A DNA stretch of 64,000 nucleotides from an uncultured Prevotellaceae bacterium (GCA_902786665.1 CADADN010000002.1:1-64000); one strand, 5' to 3'. Shown: positions 7,199 to 15,931, numbered from the stretch's first letter. Translations and numbers: made by a program. The notes: generated by a model not told the origin, from the sequence alone.

Positions 7199-7612
7199 AT
7201 GCCAGCTAACAAGAATGCCTTGATAAGATACAAGACGATAGACAATTGTTTGAGAAACAGATACCGCAGATGGACCCTCGACGACCTCGTGGACGCCTGC
7301 AGCGAGGCTCTCTACGACATGGAGGGCATAACCAAGGGCGTGTGCACCAGGACCGTACAGATGGACATACAAATAATGAGGTCTGACAAGTTGGGCTACA
7401 ACGCCCCGATAGTGGTGTATGACAAGATATACTACACCTACGCCGACCCCGACTACTCCATAACCGACATGCCGTTGTCGATGGATGACTGCAAACTCCT
7501 CAAGGAGGCCATAGTCCTTCTTGGCAATATGGAGGCCCCGAATGCCGTCAGGGCGAAGACGGTCCTCAGCAAGGTGAGGACGAGGTTGACGGCCATACTC
7601 AATTTCGTATAA
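7199..7612 (+). CDS. Truncated WYL-family transcriptional regulator (N-terminal part only)
   Basis: This 137-residue protein begins MPANKNALIRYKTID, a typical start of Bacteroidetes WYL-domain regulators of roughly 300 residues. It keeps the winged-helix region (RYRRWTLDDLVDACSEAL, then TVQMDIQIMRSDKLGYNAP) and the YYTYADPDYSI segment. It stops after a short helical tail, without the WYL ligand-binding domain. A clean terminator 3 bases after the stop argues that the short form is the genuine gene end rather than a sequencing frameshift. WYL proteins often regulate defence loci, so control of the adjacent AbiE operon is possible. I chose the start at 7199 by homology; an in-frame upstream ATG at 7145 exists. 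Confidence 0.75.
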   Translation: MPANKNALIRYKTIDNCLRNRYRRWTLDDLVDACSEALYDMEGITKGVCTRTVQMDIQIMRSDKLGYNAPIVVYDKIYYTYADPDYSITDMPLSMDDCKLLKEAIVLLGNMEAPNAVRAKTVLSKVRTRLTAILNFV

Positions 7613-7614
7613 GA

Positions 7615-7652
7615 AAGCTCCGATTCATGAAGACAGGAATCGGAGCTTTTTG
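7615..7652 (+). terminator. Rho-independent terminator
   Basis: AAGCTCCGATTC pairs with GAATCGGAGCTT across a 10-base loop and is followed by a T run. It closes the truncated WYL gene. Confidence 0.85.
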
Positions 7653-7660
7653 TGGTTTTA

Positions 7661-7750
7661 GGAGAGGATGGGAGAGGATGGGAGAGGATGTGAGAGGATA
7701 GGAGAGGATGTGAGAGGAGGGGAGAGGACAGGAGAGGAGGGGAGAGGTGT
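7661..7750. repeat. Nine 10-bp tandem repeats abutting the Sel1 gene stop
   Basis: Nine uninterrupted units of the form (G/T)GAGAGGANN, each exactly 10 bases, run from 7661 to 7750. The last base touches the stop codon (7750-7752) of the minus-strand Sel1 gene. Unit variants (ATG, ATA, AGG, ACA, TGT) alternate, as in replication-slippage minisatellites. Confidence 0.85.
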
Positions 7751-9750
7751 CATTTTTTTCTTCGTTTTATATTGTTGAGGGCTCTTTTTGCATCCATATG
7801 GTTTTGGTTAGCAGCCTTTTGATACCATTCCGCAGCTTTGTTGTAATCCTTTTTCACCCCGACCCCGTTTTCATAACATACTCCGAGGTTGAATTGTGCG
7901 TCGGCAAATTCCTGTTCCGCAGCCTTTTGATACCATTCCACGGCTTTTGCAAGGTCCTTGGTCACCCCATTGCCGTTTTCATAGCAAACACCCAGTGTGA
8001 ACTGTGCGTTGGCATATCCCTGTTCTGCGGCCTTATTATACCATTCCACCGCCTTTGCGTAATCCTTTTTCACGCCATTTCCGTCGTAATGGCAATTACC
8101 CAGGTCGTTTTGTGCAGCGGCATATCCCTGGTCGGCCGCCTTCTGCACCCATTCCAAAGCTTTGTTGTAGTCCTTCTCCACGCCATAGCCATAGTAATAG
8201 CACTTTCCCAAGTTGTTTTGTGCACTGGCATCGCCTTGGTTGGCCGCTTTGCCATACCATTCCACAGCCTTTGCGTAGTCTTGTTCCACCCCGTTGCCGT
8301 TGTAATAGCATGTCCCCAAGTTGCTTTGCGCATCGGCATTGCCCTGTTTCGCCGCCTTGGTGAACCATTCCACGGCCTTTGCATAGTCTTGCGTGACGCC
8401 GTTTCCTTTGTAAAAGCAAAGTCCCAGGTTGTTTTGCGACAAGGCATCTCCCGCCTCCGCCGTTACGGTGAACCATTCCACTGCTTTGGCGTAGTCTTGT
8501 TCCACCCCCTCTCCGTTTTTGTAGCAATTCCCCATGCAGTATGGTGCTTTGGCATGTCCTTGTTGCGCCGCCTTGGTCCAGTATTCCACAGCCTTTGCGT
8601 AGTCTTGTTCCACTCCGTTGCCATAATAATAGCAAATTCCCATGATGTATAGCGCGTTGATGTCGCCCTTCTCCACCGCCTTGAGATAGTATTCCACCGC
8701 CTTTGCGTAGTCTTGTTCCACCCCATAGCCGTTTTCATAGCAAGCCCCCAGGCTGGTTAGTGCTCCGACATGTTCCTTTTCCGCCGCCTTGCGATACCAT
8801 TCCACTGCCTTGGCGTAGTCTTGTTCCACCCCCAGTCCGTTGCCATGGCAAATCCCCAGGTTGTATTGCGCGTCGACATTTCCCTGCTCCGCCGCCTTGG
8901 TGAACCATTCCACGGCTTTTGCGTAGTCTTGCGCCACTCCTTCTCCGGCATAATAGCAAAGCCCCAGGTTGAATTGGGCGTCGACTTCGTCTTGTTGCGC
9001 CGCCTTGGTATACCATTCCGCCGCCTTTGCGTAGTCCTGTTCCACTCCATAGCCTATGTAATAGCAATACCCCAGGCTTGTCTGTGCATTGGCATGTCCC
9101 TGCTTCGCCGCCTTGGTATACCATTCCGCCGCCTTGGCATAGTCCTGTGTCACGCCATCACCGTTGAAATAGCCATACCCAAGGTAGAATTGAGCAGCGG
9201 CATGGTCCTGTTGCGCCGCCTTGCGATACCATTCGGCCGCCTTGGCATGGTCTTGCGTGACGCCCTCGCCCCAATAATAGCTTAGTCCCAGACTGTATTG
9301 CGCACCTACATTTCCTTGTTCCGCCGCCTTGAGGTACCATTCCACGGCTTTTTCAGGGTCTTGCATCACACCCTCTCCAAGGTCATAGCAAGCCCCCAGG
9401 CCGTATTGTGCGTCGGCGTCGCCCAGTTGCGCCAGGTATTGTAGTCCGGGTATTGCTTTAGCATACCACTCCTTGGCCGTGACCCCGTCTTTTTCCACGC
9501 CATAGCCATGCTTGTAGCATACGCCCAATCTCCTCATGGCCTTGGCGTTACCCTGTTCCGCCGCTTTGCTGAACCATTCCACGGCTTTTTCATAGTCTTT
9601 TGCCATACCGTTGTTTCCCAAATAAAAAGAAACTCCTTTTTGGTACATTTCCTCAGCGTCTATTTCCTCTTCCATTACGGCGGGAGAAACCTGTGCGAAG
9701 GAGATCAGGTTGAAACAGATGAATGCGATGAAAACGATATTTTTCTTCAT
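7750..9750 (-). CDS. Secreted Sel1-repeat (SLR) protein with 17 repeats
   Basis: The product has 666 residues: a signal peptide (MKKNIVFIAFICFNLISFAQ) followed by about 17 complete 36-residue Sel1 repeats and a short lysine-rich tail. Units follow the pattern AxAQxxLGxCYxxGxGVxxDYAKAVEWYxKAAEQG. One repeat (the second) has about 7 extra residues. Sel1 repeats are TPR-like alpha-solenoids used as binding scaffolds, often in envelope signalling. The 108-bp DNA units are similar enough to expand or contract by recombination. I chose the ATG at 9750 because the open upstream extension lacks a signal peptide and overlaps repeats. No partner gene is obvious. Confidence 0.88.
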   Translation of the reverse strand: MKKNIVFIAFICFNLISFAQVSPAVMEEEIDAEEMYQKGVSFYLGNNGMAKDYEKAVEWFSKAAEQGNAKAMRRLGVCYKHGYGVEKDGVTAKEWYAKAIPGLQYLAQLGDADAQYGLGACYDLGEGVMQDPEKAVEWYLKAAEQGNVGAQYSLGLSYYWGEGVTQDHAKAAEWYRKAAQQDHAAAQFYLGYGYFNGDGVTQDYAKAAEWYTKAAKQGHANAQTSLGYCYYIGYGVEQDYAKAAEWYTKAAQQDEVDAQFNLGLCYYAGEGVAQDYAKAVEWFTKAAEQGNVDAQYNLGICHGNGLGVEQDYAKAVEWYRKAAEKEHVGALTSLGACYENGYGVEQDYAKAVEYYLKAVEKGDINALYIMGICYYYGNGVEQDYAKAVEYWTKAAQQGHAKAPYCMGNCYKNGEGVEQDYAKAVEWFTVTAEAGDALSQNNLGLCFYKGNGVTQDYAKAVEWFTKAAKQGNADAQSNLGTCYYNGNGVEQDYAKAVEWYGKAANQGDASAQNNLGKCYYYGYGVEKDYNKALEWVQKAADQGYAAAQNDLGNCHYDGNGVKKDYAKAVEWYNKAAEQGYANAQFTLGVCYENGNGVTKDLAKAVEWYQKAAEQEFADAQFNLGVCYENGVGVKKDYNKAAEWYQKAANQNHMDAKRALNNIKRRKK

Positions 9751-9751
9751 G

Positions 9752-9815
9752 ATAAGTGGTTGTAGGTGATTATGGGAAGTTGTAGGTGGTTGCAGGGGTG
9801 ATAGGTGTTTGCATA
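9752..9815. repeat. Degenerate short tandem repeat upstream of the Sel1 gene
   Basis: Copies of TTGTAGGTG and TTGCAGGGG-like units (about 11-17 base spacing) fill the spacer between the Sel1 start and the pseudogene fragments. The period is less regular than in the other arrays. Confidence 0.45.
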
Positions 9816-9820
9816 TGTTT

Positions 9821-10822
9821 TCAGGAGGGAGGCAGCGGCTTTTGGCAGAAAGAGACGTGGGTGGCACGATGCAGTGTGAAGATGGCTGCAGCCTCGATGA
9901 GGTATGCAATGAGATAGCTGTACAAGAGAGCGCCTGGAGACCATTTCGCCACCACCCACAGCACGTGGATGACGGTCAGCGAGAGCGCGAACGGTGCCCC
10001 TGCGGGTCGACGACATAGAGGCGCATGTTGTCGAGCGGCTTGCCGATGGGGATTTCCTTCATCTTCTTCTCCACGCGGTAGGTTGTGGTGAAGATGGTGC
10101 ACTCCGTCGGTCCATATGCATTATGGAAATCATATCCCTGGCGTGGCCTTCGCCTGGTTTCGGAACAGCGAGACGATGGTCTGCGTGGCGTCGTATTCCA
10201 CATCGGTGAGGTTGAAACTGTCGAGCGTCTTCACCTGCGACGCAGTGGCGATGTCGATGTCACGCAACAATTCCCGAGAGATGAACCCTTCTACCACGGC
10301 CTCGTAGCTCTCCAGGAATTGTGCAATGAGTTGTTGGGAGTATTCGTTGCTGTTGTATTCTGCCTTGACTTGGTATTTGCCGTCGCGGATGAATGCCTTG
10401 AGGTAGAGTGAGGCGTCGAGCGTGCTGTTTCCGATGCGCTCCATCTTCATGGGTTTGTCGCCCAACTTGCCTTCGGAGAACATCCTTGCGTGCCAGACGA
10501 ACATCGTGTTGCTTTGGGGCCTGACATCCTCCATCAGGTCGCTGTAGGAATAGACGGCATGGTCGCGGCATCCGCTCATCTGTTCCTGCCCTGCGCGCAG
10601 GAAGTCCACCACCAGGCGTGAACGTTGCATCAGGAAATAGGCTTTCTCCAAGTCATTGTCATCGTGTTCCGTGGCGTCGAAACCACCGAGACGCATCTCG
10701 CCGTGACTGAGCATCTGCAAGTTAACGTCGAGTTGGTTGTCTTTTTCCTCCTGGGCGATTGCTGTCGAGGCTACCATCAGCAGGGCTGTCAGGGAGGAAA
10801 CCTTGAACAGCGAATGAGCCAT
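9821..10822 (-). pseudogene. Fused remnants: porin-like N-terminus, NRPS condensation/adenylation pieces, membrane segment
   Basis: Reading down the minus strand, 10822 to about 10600 encodes a signal peptide and a porin-like start (AYFLMQRSRLVVDF). It runs in frame into the end of an NRPS condensation domain (VYSYSDLMEDV, SNTMFVWHARMF) and the C-to-A linker (SFNLTDVEYDATQTIVSLFR) until 10130. After a frame change, 10137-9997 encodes part of an adenylation domain with the A5-type motif NAYGPTE and IPIGKPLDN...YVVD. After a further frame change, 9998-9821 encodes a hydrophobic segment with at least one membrane helix. The core between A1 and A5 is missing. This is best read as an NRPS gene collapsed by several deletions. 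The first part (10130-10822) is still an open 230-codon frame. Confidence 0.75.
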
Positions 10823-10824
10823 GG

Positions 10825-11127
10825 CTATTCGAATTCAAAGAGATTGATCAATCCAGTGAGTTTGAATACGTTTTGTATGTCTTCGTTCAGGTTTTTTAGC
10901 ACCACCTTGCTGCCCCCGGCCTTTGCACCTTTGAGGATGCTGATGAGGATGCGTAGTCCGCTCGATGCGATATACTCAAGTTTCGTGCAGTCGATGATGA
11001 CATCGAGCCCGTTGCTGTTGTAGAGTGGTTGGAGTGTCTGCTCCACTTCTGTGGCGGCTTCCGTGTCGAGTTCGCCGTCGAGGGTCACCAGGTATTGGTT
11101 GTCAAGTTGTTCAATGGTTGTCTTCAT
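10825..11127 (-). CDS. STAS-domain anti-anti-sigma factor
   Basis: The 100-residue protein consists only of a STAS domain of the SpoIIAA/RsbV type. The phosphorylatable serine region is YIASSGLRIL (S55/S56). These cytoplasmic proteins bind an anti-sigma kinase when unphosphorylated and are reset by PP2C phosphatases. The gene looks intact although both neighbours are broken: an NRPS remnant 2 bases downstream and a deleted SpoIIE-type phosphatase upstream. The intact response regulator-phosphatase at 17337 could act on it, but that is inference. Confidence 0.88.
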   Translation of the reverse strand: MKTTIEQLDNQYLVTLDGELDTEAATEVEQTLQPLYNSNGLDVIIDCTKLEYIASSGLRILISILKGAKAGGSKVVLKNLNEDIQNVFKLTGLINLFEFE

Positions 11128-11162
11128 TGTCTTTTGTTTTTTTGTGTTTTTTTTTGGTGTAT

Positions 11163-11182
11163 ACGGGAAGAATCCCGTCTCT
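11163..11182 (+). repeat. Solitary degenerate REP copy
   Basis: ACGGGAAGAATCCCGTCTCT matches the 4-base-loop palindrome of the 2.8-4.1 kb arrays, missing only the first bases of the left arm. TTCAGTGCG follows, a trace of the spacer. It lies between the STAS gene and the phosphatase remnant, about 7 kb from the RAYT gene. Confidence 0.7.
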
Positions 11183-11215
11183 TCAGTGCGTACAGTTTCT
11201 TGGCGTGAGGGATTA

Positions 11216-12326
11216 TCAATAATTTTTCATTATGGTCAGCACGTTCTTTCCTTCAGTGCGCTCATAGTTGATGGAGTCCATGAGTTCACGTATGAGGAAG
11301 ATGCCTAGCCCGCCTATGGGTCTCTCTTCCACCGAGAGTGTGGTGTCGGCGGTGGATGCCTCTGTGGGGTTGAACGAGATGCCAGAGTCGGTGATGACGA
11401 ACTTCAGCCGGTGGCCGTCAGAAGTCACTCGGATGTTGACATGGCCCACAGTACCTTTTGGGTAGGCGTACTCCATCACGTTCACCACGGCTTCCTCCAA
11501 TGCAAGGCGCAGTTTGAATGCCAGTTGCTTTCCAATGTTCAGTCGCTCCGTCACTTGTTTTATGAACAAGCTCAGTTTCCCCACCTCTTTCACGTCGTTG
11601 GTCAGTGTCAACTTTTCGTCGAGGATGTTTTTCTCCTCCTTTGGCATATAGCGTATTGCCAACAGCGTCAGGTCGTCGCTTTGCTCGGTATTCTCGGAGA
11701 AAAGCCTTGTTTGCTCGATGACCGTATCCACCAATTGCCTTGTAGACTTCATCGCCAAGTCGCCAATGGCCTTGATGATTCGCGACCGCCCAGCCATTTT
11801 GTACTGCGCATTCCGTGCCTCTGTCAATCCGTCGGTATAAAGGAACAAGGTGTCGCCAGGCAGCATGGTCTTTTCTTGCATCTCATATTTGAAATCGCTG
11901 AATAGTCCGATGGGCAGATTGGTTTTTGCTTCCAATATGGAGTGTTGTGGATGGGTTGCAGCCTCCTTTTCCGCAGGTGTCTCCGATGTGGAACCATTGA
12001 TGAGGATGGCCTCCTTGGACCGACCGGCTGAGCACGATCATGCGTCCGAGTGCCTCAAACACGGAGTCGGGTTGCGAAAGGTTTTCACGGATGTCCCAGA
12101 TATGATTTTTGAGGATGTCTTCGGCAGAGTTGAGGTTGCTCTTGATGAGTACGGCTTTCAATGTCAGTTCGTTTTCGGCATGCTTCTCCAACTGCTCTTC
12201 CACCATGTTGCGGGTGAAATAGTATTGCGAGGCGGAGAGCAATTCCAACAACAGGGCTGCGGTGATGATGATCAGCAGCTCCGTCCTGCCTTTGAACGAC
12301 TGTATGAATTTGTCAAACATCTTCAT
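11216..12326 (-). pseudogene. SpoIIE-type phosphatase/HATPase gene with an internal deletion and frameshift
   Basis: The 5' part (12326 to about 12015) encodes a membrane-anchored sensor start: a hydrophobic helix (LLIIITAALLLELLSASQYY) and a periplasmic coil. The 3' part (about 12010 to 11216) is in another frame. It encodes the end of a PP2C domain (GDTLFLYTDGLTEA ... EQSDDLTLLAIRY) fused to an RsbW-like HATPase (LALEEAVVNVMEYAYP, DSGISF, GGLGIFLIREL). The join near 12008-12016 removes the rest of the sensor and the metal-binding start of PP2C. An ATG at 11935 could still express the HATPase part (239 codons). Family members are normally far longer and work with STAS partners like the one next door. 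Confidence 0.8.
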
Positions 12327-12571
12327 AATATCTGCAATGAAAGGTCAGTGGTCGAAAACAGCTACAAAGATAATGCAAAAATTCTTATTAAATGAGTAAA
12401 AAGTATGAAAAATGCTTGTTCGAATGTGAAGATTATATTAAAATGAAGCGCAATGAAAACAAAATGCAAATATTTTTGTCTTCATTGCCCATTCATATCA
12501 AATGAAACAATGGGAGTCATGGTGCCTATGGCCCCCAGGCTCCCATGGTCAAAAAAGTAACCGATGATTCC

Positions 12572-13669
12572 TCAATCCCACCCTGTGATTTGTCGGATGA
12601 ATGGGACCAACTCATTGGCCATCTGTTCGTTCTGCTTAAATGACGGATGCTTGAAAGAGCCATATCCCAGGCTGCCGTCGGCAGGGGTGAAGTCGAAGCG
12701 GTATACCTCCTTGTCGCCGTTGGCATGTGCGTCATCCAACGCTTCCTGCTGGGCCTTCTGCAGGTTGGCCAGACGCTGCCCCTTTATCATGGTGCCTGTG
12801 AGGAGGACGATTTTAGCATGGGGATAATGGCCGCGCACGGTCTTGATGAAACGCTTGAATGCCGATGCCAACAAGGATACATCGTATGAGGGATTGGTGG
12901 TGTCGTTGGTGCCCAGGCCGATGCACACCACGTCGGGTTGCCATTGGCTGAAATCCCACAGTTCGGTCTTCTTGTTGAAGAAGGTGTAAGGATACATGTC
13001 GGGCATCACGCCTTTGTCACCTTTTGGATTTCCCAGCGTGTTGCGGTAAATGCCCAATCCCGAGCGAGCCACTGTCATCCATCGTGCATTGAGAGCCCTT
13101 GCGGTGCGGGCGGCATAGGTGTAATACACGTTTTGCAAGGCATAAGACGACTTCTTCTCGCTGCCGTCGCCTTCGATGCCGAGTCCGCAGGTGATGCTGT
13201 TGCCGATGAATTCAATGCGTCGTTCCGGCAGGGTGGGGCGTTCGAGCAGTCGTGCTCCCTCGTCCAATATCAGTCCATAGAACACGGGGTTCTTCAACAG
13301 CCCCTCGATGCAATAGGTGATGGTGATGCGGTGTGACGTAGGTGCAAGGCCCGTGGCAAGTTCCACCACATTGGTCCCTTCCTTCGATTCCACCTTGAAT
13401 GCCGGTTCATTGTCGATGGCCACCATGTAGTATCCGCTTCCGGGAGAGGTTTTCATGCTTATCGACGTGCCGGTGAAAGCGGCGTCGATTTGAAGTCCGG
13501 GCCAGTTCCAAGCCACTGCACCGGGTGTGCTGTGACTGCACCGTCCTGTATACACTATGCGTGGGTCATCGGCTTTCACCAGTTGTTGCGCCGTGCAATT
13601 TTGCGACAAGCAGGCGAATGTCAAGGCAATGGCGAAGCCTGCTATTGTTGTTTTGATATGGGATGGCAT
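12572..13669 (-). CDS. Secreted SGNH/GDSL esterase of the CE2 type
   Basis: This 365-residue protein has a signal peptide ending near TAQ (28), an N-terminal beta-sandwich (about 30-140), then an SGNH hydrolase domain. The nucleophile serine is in IEFIGNSITCG (S158), the block III motif is GLGTND, and the likely catalytic His is in FKHPS (H341). Two-domain proteins of this shape are CE2 acetyl esterases that remove O-acetyl groups from xylan or other glycans, in the periplasm or outside the cell. It is encoded just downstream of an MBOAT acyltransferase and another SGNH protein on the same strand, so one glycan may be acetylated and deacetylated by this cluster. The substrate is unknown. Confidence 0.85.
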   Translation of the reverse strand: MPSHIKTTIAGFAIALTFACLSQNCTAQQLVKADDPRIVYTGRCSHSTPGAVAWNWPGLQIDAAFTGTSISMKTSPGSGYYMVAIDNEPAFKVESKEGTNVVELATGLAPTSHRITITYCIEGLLKNPVFYGLILDEGARLLERPTLPERRIEFIGNSITCGLGIEGDGSEKKSSYALQNVYYTYAARTARALNARWMTVARSGLGIYRNTLGNPKGDKGVMPDMYPYTFFNKKTELWDFSQWQPDVVCIGLGTNDTTNPSYDVSLLASAFKRFIKTVRGHYPHAKIVLLTGTMIKGQRLANLQKAQQEALDDAHANGDKEVYRFDFTPADGSLGYGSFKHPSFKQNEQMANELVPFIRQITGWD

Positions 13670-13688
13670 TTTATCTTAATGTTTATGG

Positions 13689-15152
13689 TTAAAATTGTGC
13701 ATAGATGAATGGCCGCACGTTGTCTTGGCTGATGTTGACAATCAGTTGTATGACCATGGCGAAGATGATGAGTTTGAGCAGCCACGGCGAGCGGATGAAA
13801 GCGGCGCGCAGCCGGTCGGCGTGCCGCTGGCGGATGGCTTGCATCAGCAAGCCGCCAAAGGTGAAGAGGGTCCATATGGGCCGGGCCTTGACGAAGGGCA
13901 CCAGGTAGGCCCAGTCGAAATCATGCCATATGTGTGAGCACATGGCCATGGCGTTGTCCCATGTGGGGGCGCGGAAAAACACCCAAGTGACTTGTAGATA
14001 CAGGAAGGTGACAATCCATGCCCCTGCTTTCGTGTAGAAGGTGTTGGGCAGTTGGTCGAGCCATCGTTTGCAGTATTTATGCACCACCAGGCCCAATCCG
14101 TGCATGGCACCCCATATCAAGAACATCCATGATGCCCCGTGCCACAATCCCGCCACGACCATCGTGAAGAAATTGTTGAAATAGGTGCGCAGTTCACCCT
14201 TGCGGTTGCCTCCAAGCGGGATGTAAAGGTAGTCGCGGAACCATGTGGATAGAGCGATGTGCCATCTCCTCCAGAATTCTTGCAGGTTGAGCGACTGGTA
14301 TGGGAAACGGAAGTTCTCCTTCAGGCGGAAGCCCATGAGTGCCGCAATGCCGATGCTCACGTCGCTGTAGCCAGAGAAGTCGCAGTATATCTGAAGGGAA
14401 TATCCGAAGACGGCCATCACGTTCTCGAATCCGGAATAGGCGGTTGGGTCTTCGAAAATCCAGTTGTTGTATTCCGCGATGTAGTCTGCCACAAGCGCCT
14501 TCTTCAACAAGCCAAGGATGATGAGCCACAAGCCAGAGTAAACGAGAATGGAGGACTTGGTGTTCTGTGCATCTCTTTTCAGTTGTGGGATGAGCGTTCC
14601 TGCTCGTGTGATGGGCCCGGCCATCAGCAGGGGGAAGAAGGTGATGTAGAAAAGGTATTCCAGAAGCGTTGTCTCCAACGTGAATTTCCCCTTGTATACA
14701 TCCACGGAGTAGCTGATGGTCTGGAACGTGTAGAAAGAAAGTCCCACGGGCAGTATCAACGACATGGGCGACATGTTGGTGTGCACGATGTCGTTGATGA
14801 TGCTGATGAAGAAGTTGGTGTATTTGAAGTATACCAACGGTATCAAGTCGATGATGATGGTGAGAGCCAGCCACCACTTGCGCGCTTTTCGGCTTGTGGA
14901 GTCTCGCATGAGTTTTGTAATGTACCATGAGAGGACTGCGCTGGCCGGGAGCAGCACCATTAGCACTCCGTTGGCCTTCCATGCGAAGAACAGGCTGAAA
15001 GCGACGACGTAGCATAGCAGCGTGGTGCGCCGGCTGCCACGAGTCAGTAGCAAATATATAGCAAAAAACAAGACGAATGTCACCAGGAAGGGGTAGGTGA
15101 GTATCGACCAATGGTTGTCTTGTGAGGAGAGGAATTCTGCCAGTTGTCTCAT
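13689..15152 (-). CDS. MBOAT family O-acyltransferase (AlgI-like)
   Basis: The 487-residue membrane protein has about ten hydrophobic helices. The MBOAT signature lies in FSGYSDVSIGIAALMGF and LQEFWRRWHIALSTWFRDYLY, and the conserved histidine is in VVAGLWHGASWMF. AlgI/DltB-type proteins pass an acyl group across the inner membrane to an extracytoplasmic partner. The upstream gene, an anchored SGNH protein, overlaps its start by 4 bases (ATGA), the usual AlgI-AlgJ/X arrangement for polysaccharide O-acetylation. Length is normal. Confidence 0.92.
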   Translation of the reverse strand: MRQLAEFLSSQDNHWSILTYPFLVTFVLFFAIYLLLTRGSRRTTLLCYVVAFSLFFAWKANGVLMVLLPASAVLSWYITKLMRDSTSRKARKWWLALTIIIDLIPLVYFKYTNFFISIINDIVHTNMSPMSLILPVGLSFYTFQTISYSVDVYKGKFTLETTLLEYLFYITFFPLLMAGPITRAGTLIPQLKRDAQNTKSSILVYSGLWLIILGLLKKALVADYIAEYNNWIFEDPTAYSGFENVMAVFGYSLQIYCDFSGYSDVSIGIAALMGFRLKENFRFPYQSLNLQEFWRRWHIALSTWFRDYLYIPLGGNRKGELRTYFNNFFTMVVAGLWHGASWMFLIWGAMHGLGLVVHKYCKRWLDQLPNTFYTKAGAWIVTFLYLQVTWVFFRAPTWDNAMAMCSHIWHDFDWAYLVPFVKARPIWTLFTFGGLLMQAIRQRHADRLRAAFIRSPWLLKLIIFAMVIQLIVNISQDNVRPFIYAQF

Positions 15153-15931
15153 TTCTTGGGTGCTGCTTTTGCGTTGGCTCCCGGGTAGCTGGGAGATAAC
15201 AGGATTTGGTGTGTTGCCTTATGCTTTTCTGTGGGCTTGTCCATCTTGATGGGGTGTGCCGTCTCCATGCCTCTCATCCACACGGCGATGGTGTCCATCC
15301 ATATGGCTGCGGCACTGAATGTGGGGTGCGCGTGATCCTTGCCACGTTCAAGTTCCAGGTGCCGGCTGTCGAAATAGCGTTCCTTGCCAACGTGTTTGAT
15401 GATGAGGTCGTTGATGCCGGTGTCGTCTTTCCAGTTGGGTGGGCTGACCCACACGAAGGGTATGGTGTCGATGATGGAGATGATTTTCTTGATGTTTTCC
15501 TCACGTTTGGGAAGGTCGCGCACGAAGAGTTCGTTGCCACACAGGCATACCACGATGAACGTAGGAGAGTATTCTTTGATGTAGTGTTCCAACGTGCCGG
15601 TATTGGCCCATTTGTCGCTCGTGGAGCTATACCAGCACACCACATCGAGTTCATGGCCGTTGTGACCGGCGTAGTCGCAGAAACGGCGCATGAGTCCCTC
15701 CACCATCGAGTCGCCGAAGAACAAGATGCGGTGTGGGTTTTCGTCGACTTTCTTCACCGTGTCTGGTTTTTCCGCAGCAATGGTGTCGGCAACATCGGTA
15801 GTGTCTGCAGACAGGCTGGCGAGGTCTATCTTCTTAAGTGAGATAGTGAAGTCATCCGGGGTCAAGGCATAGACCAAAGTGCCGACCAATACGATGACCA
15901 ATATCAACAATACTTTTATTCGACTGTCCAT
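15149..15931 (-). CDS. Membrane-anchored SGNH protein, partner of the MBOAT acyltransferase
   Basis: The 260-residue protein has one N-terminal membrane helix (VLLILVIVLVGTLVYAL) and a periplasmic SGNH domain with RILFFGDSMVEGL (nucleophile Ser) and VVCLCGNELF. A His near KDHAHPT probably completes the active site. In AlgJ/AlgX-like pairs the SGNH partner carries the acyl group to the sugar. The gene is translationally coupled to the MBOAT gene through a 4-base overlap. I chose the ATG at 15931 because the upstream open extension places 74 unlikely residues before the signal anchor. Confidence 0.82.
   Translation of the reverse strand: MDSRIKVLLILVIVLVGTLVYALTPDDFTISLKKIDLASLSADTTDVADTIAAEKPDTVKKVDENPHRILFFGDSMVEGLMRRFCDYAGHNGHELDVVCWYSSTSDKWANTGTLEHYIKEYSPTFIVVCLCGNELFVRDLPKREENIKKIISIIDTIPFVWVSPPNWKDDTGINDLIIKHVGKERYFDSRHLELERGKDHAHPTFSAAAIWMDTIAVWMRGMETAHPIKMDKPTEKHKATHQILLSPSYPGANAKAAPKK

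Noticed and set aside
7747-8652. 301-codon plus-strand frame opposite the Sel1 gene
   Set aside because: It is the mirror of the 108-bp Sel1 repeats. It has no start context and no family resemblance, while the minus frame is a clear Sel1 protein.
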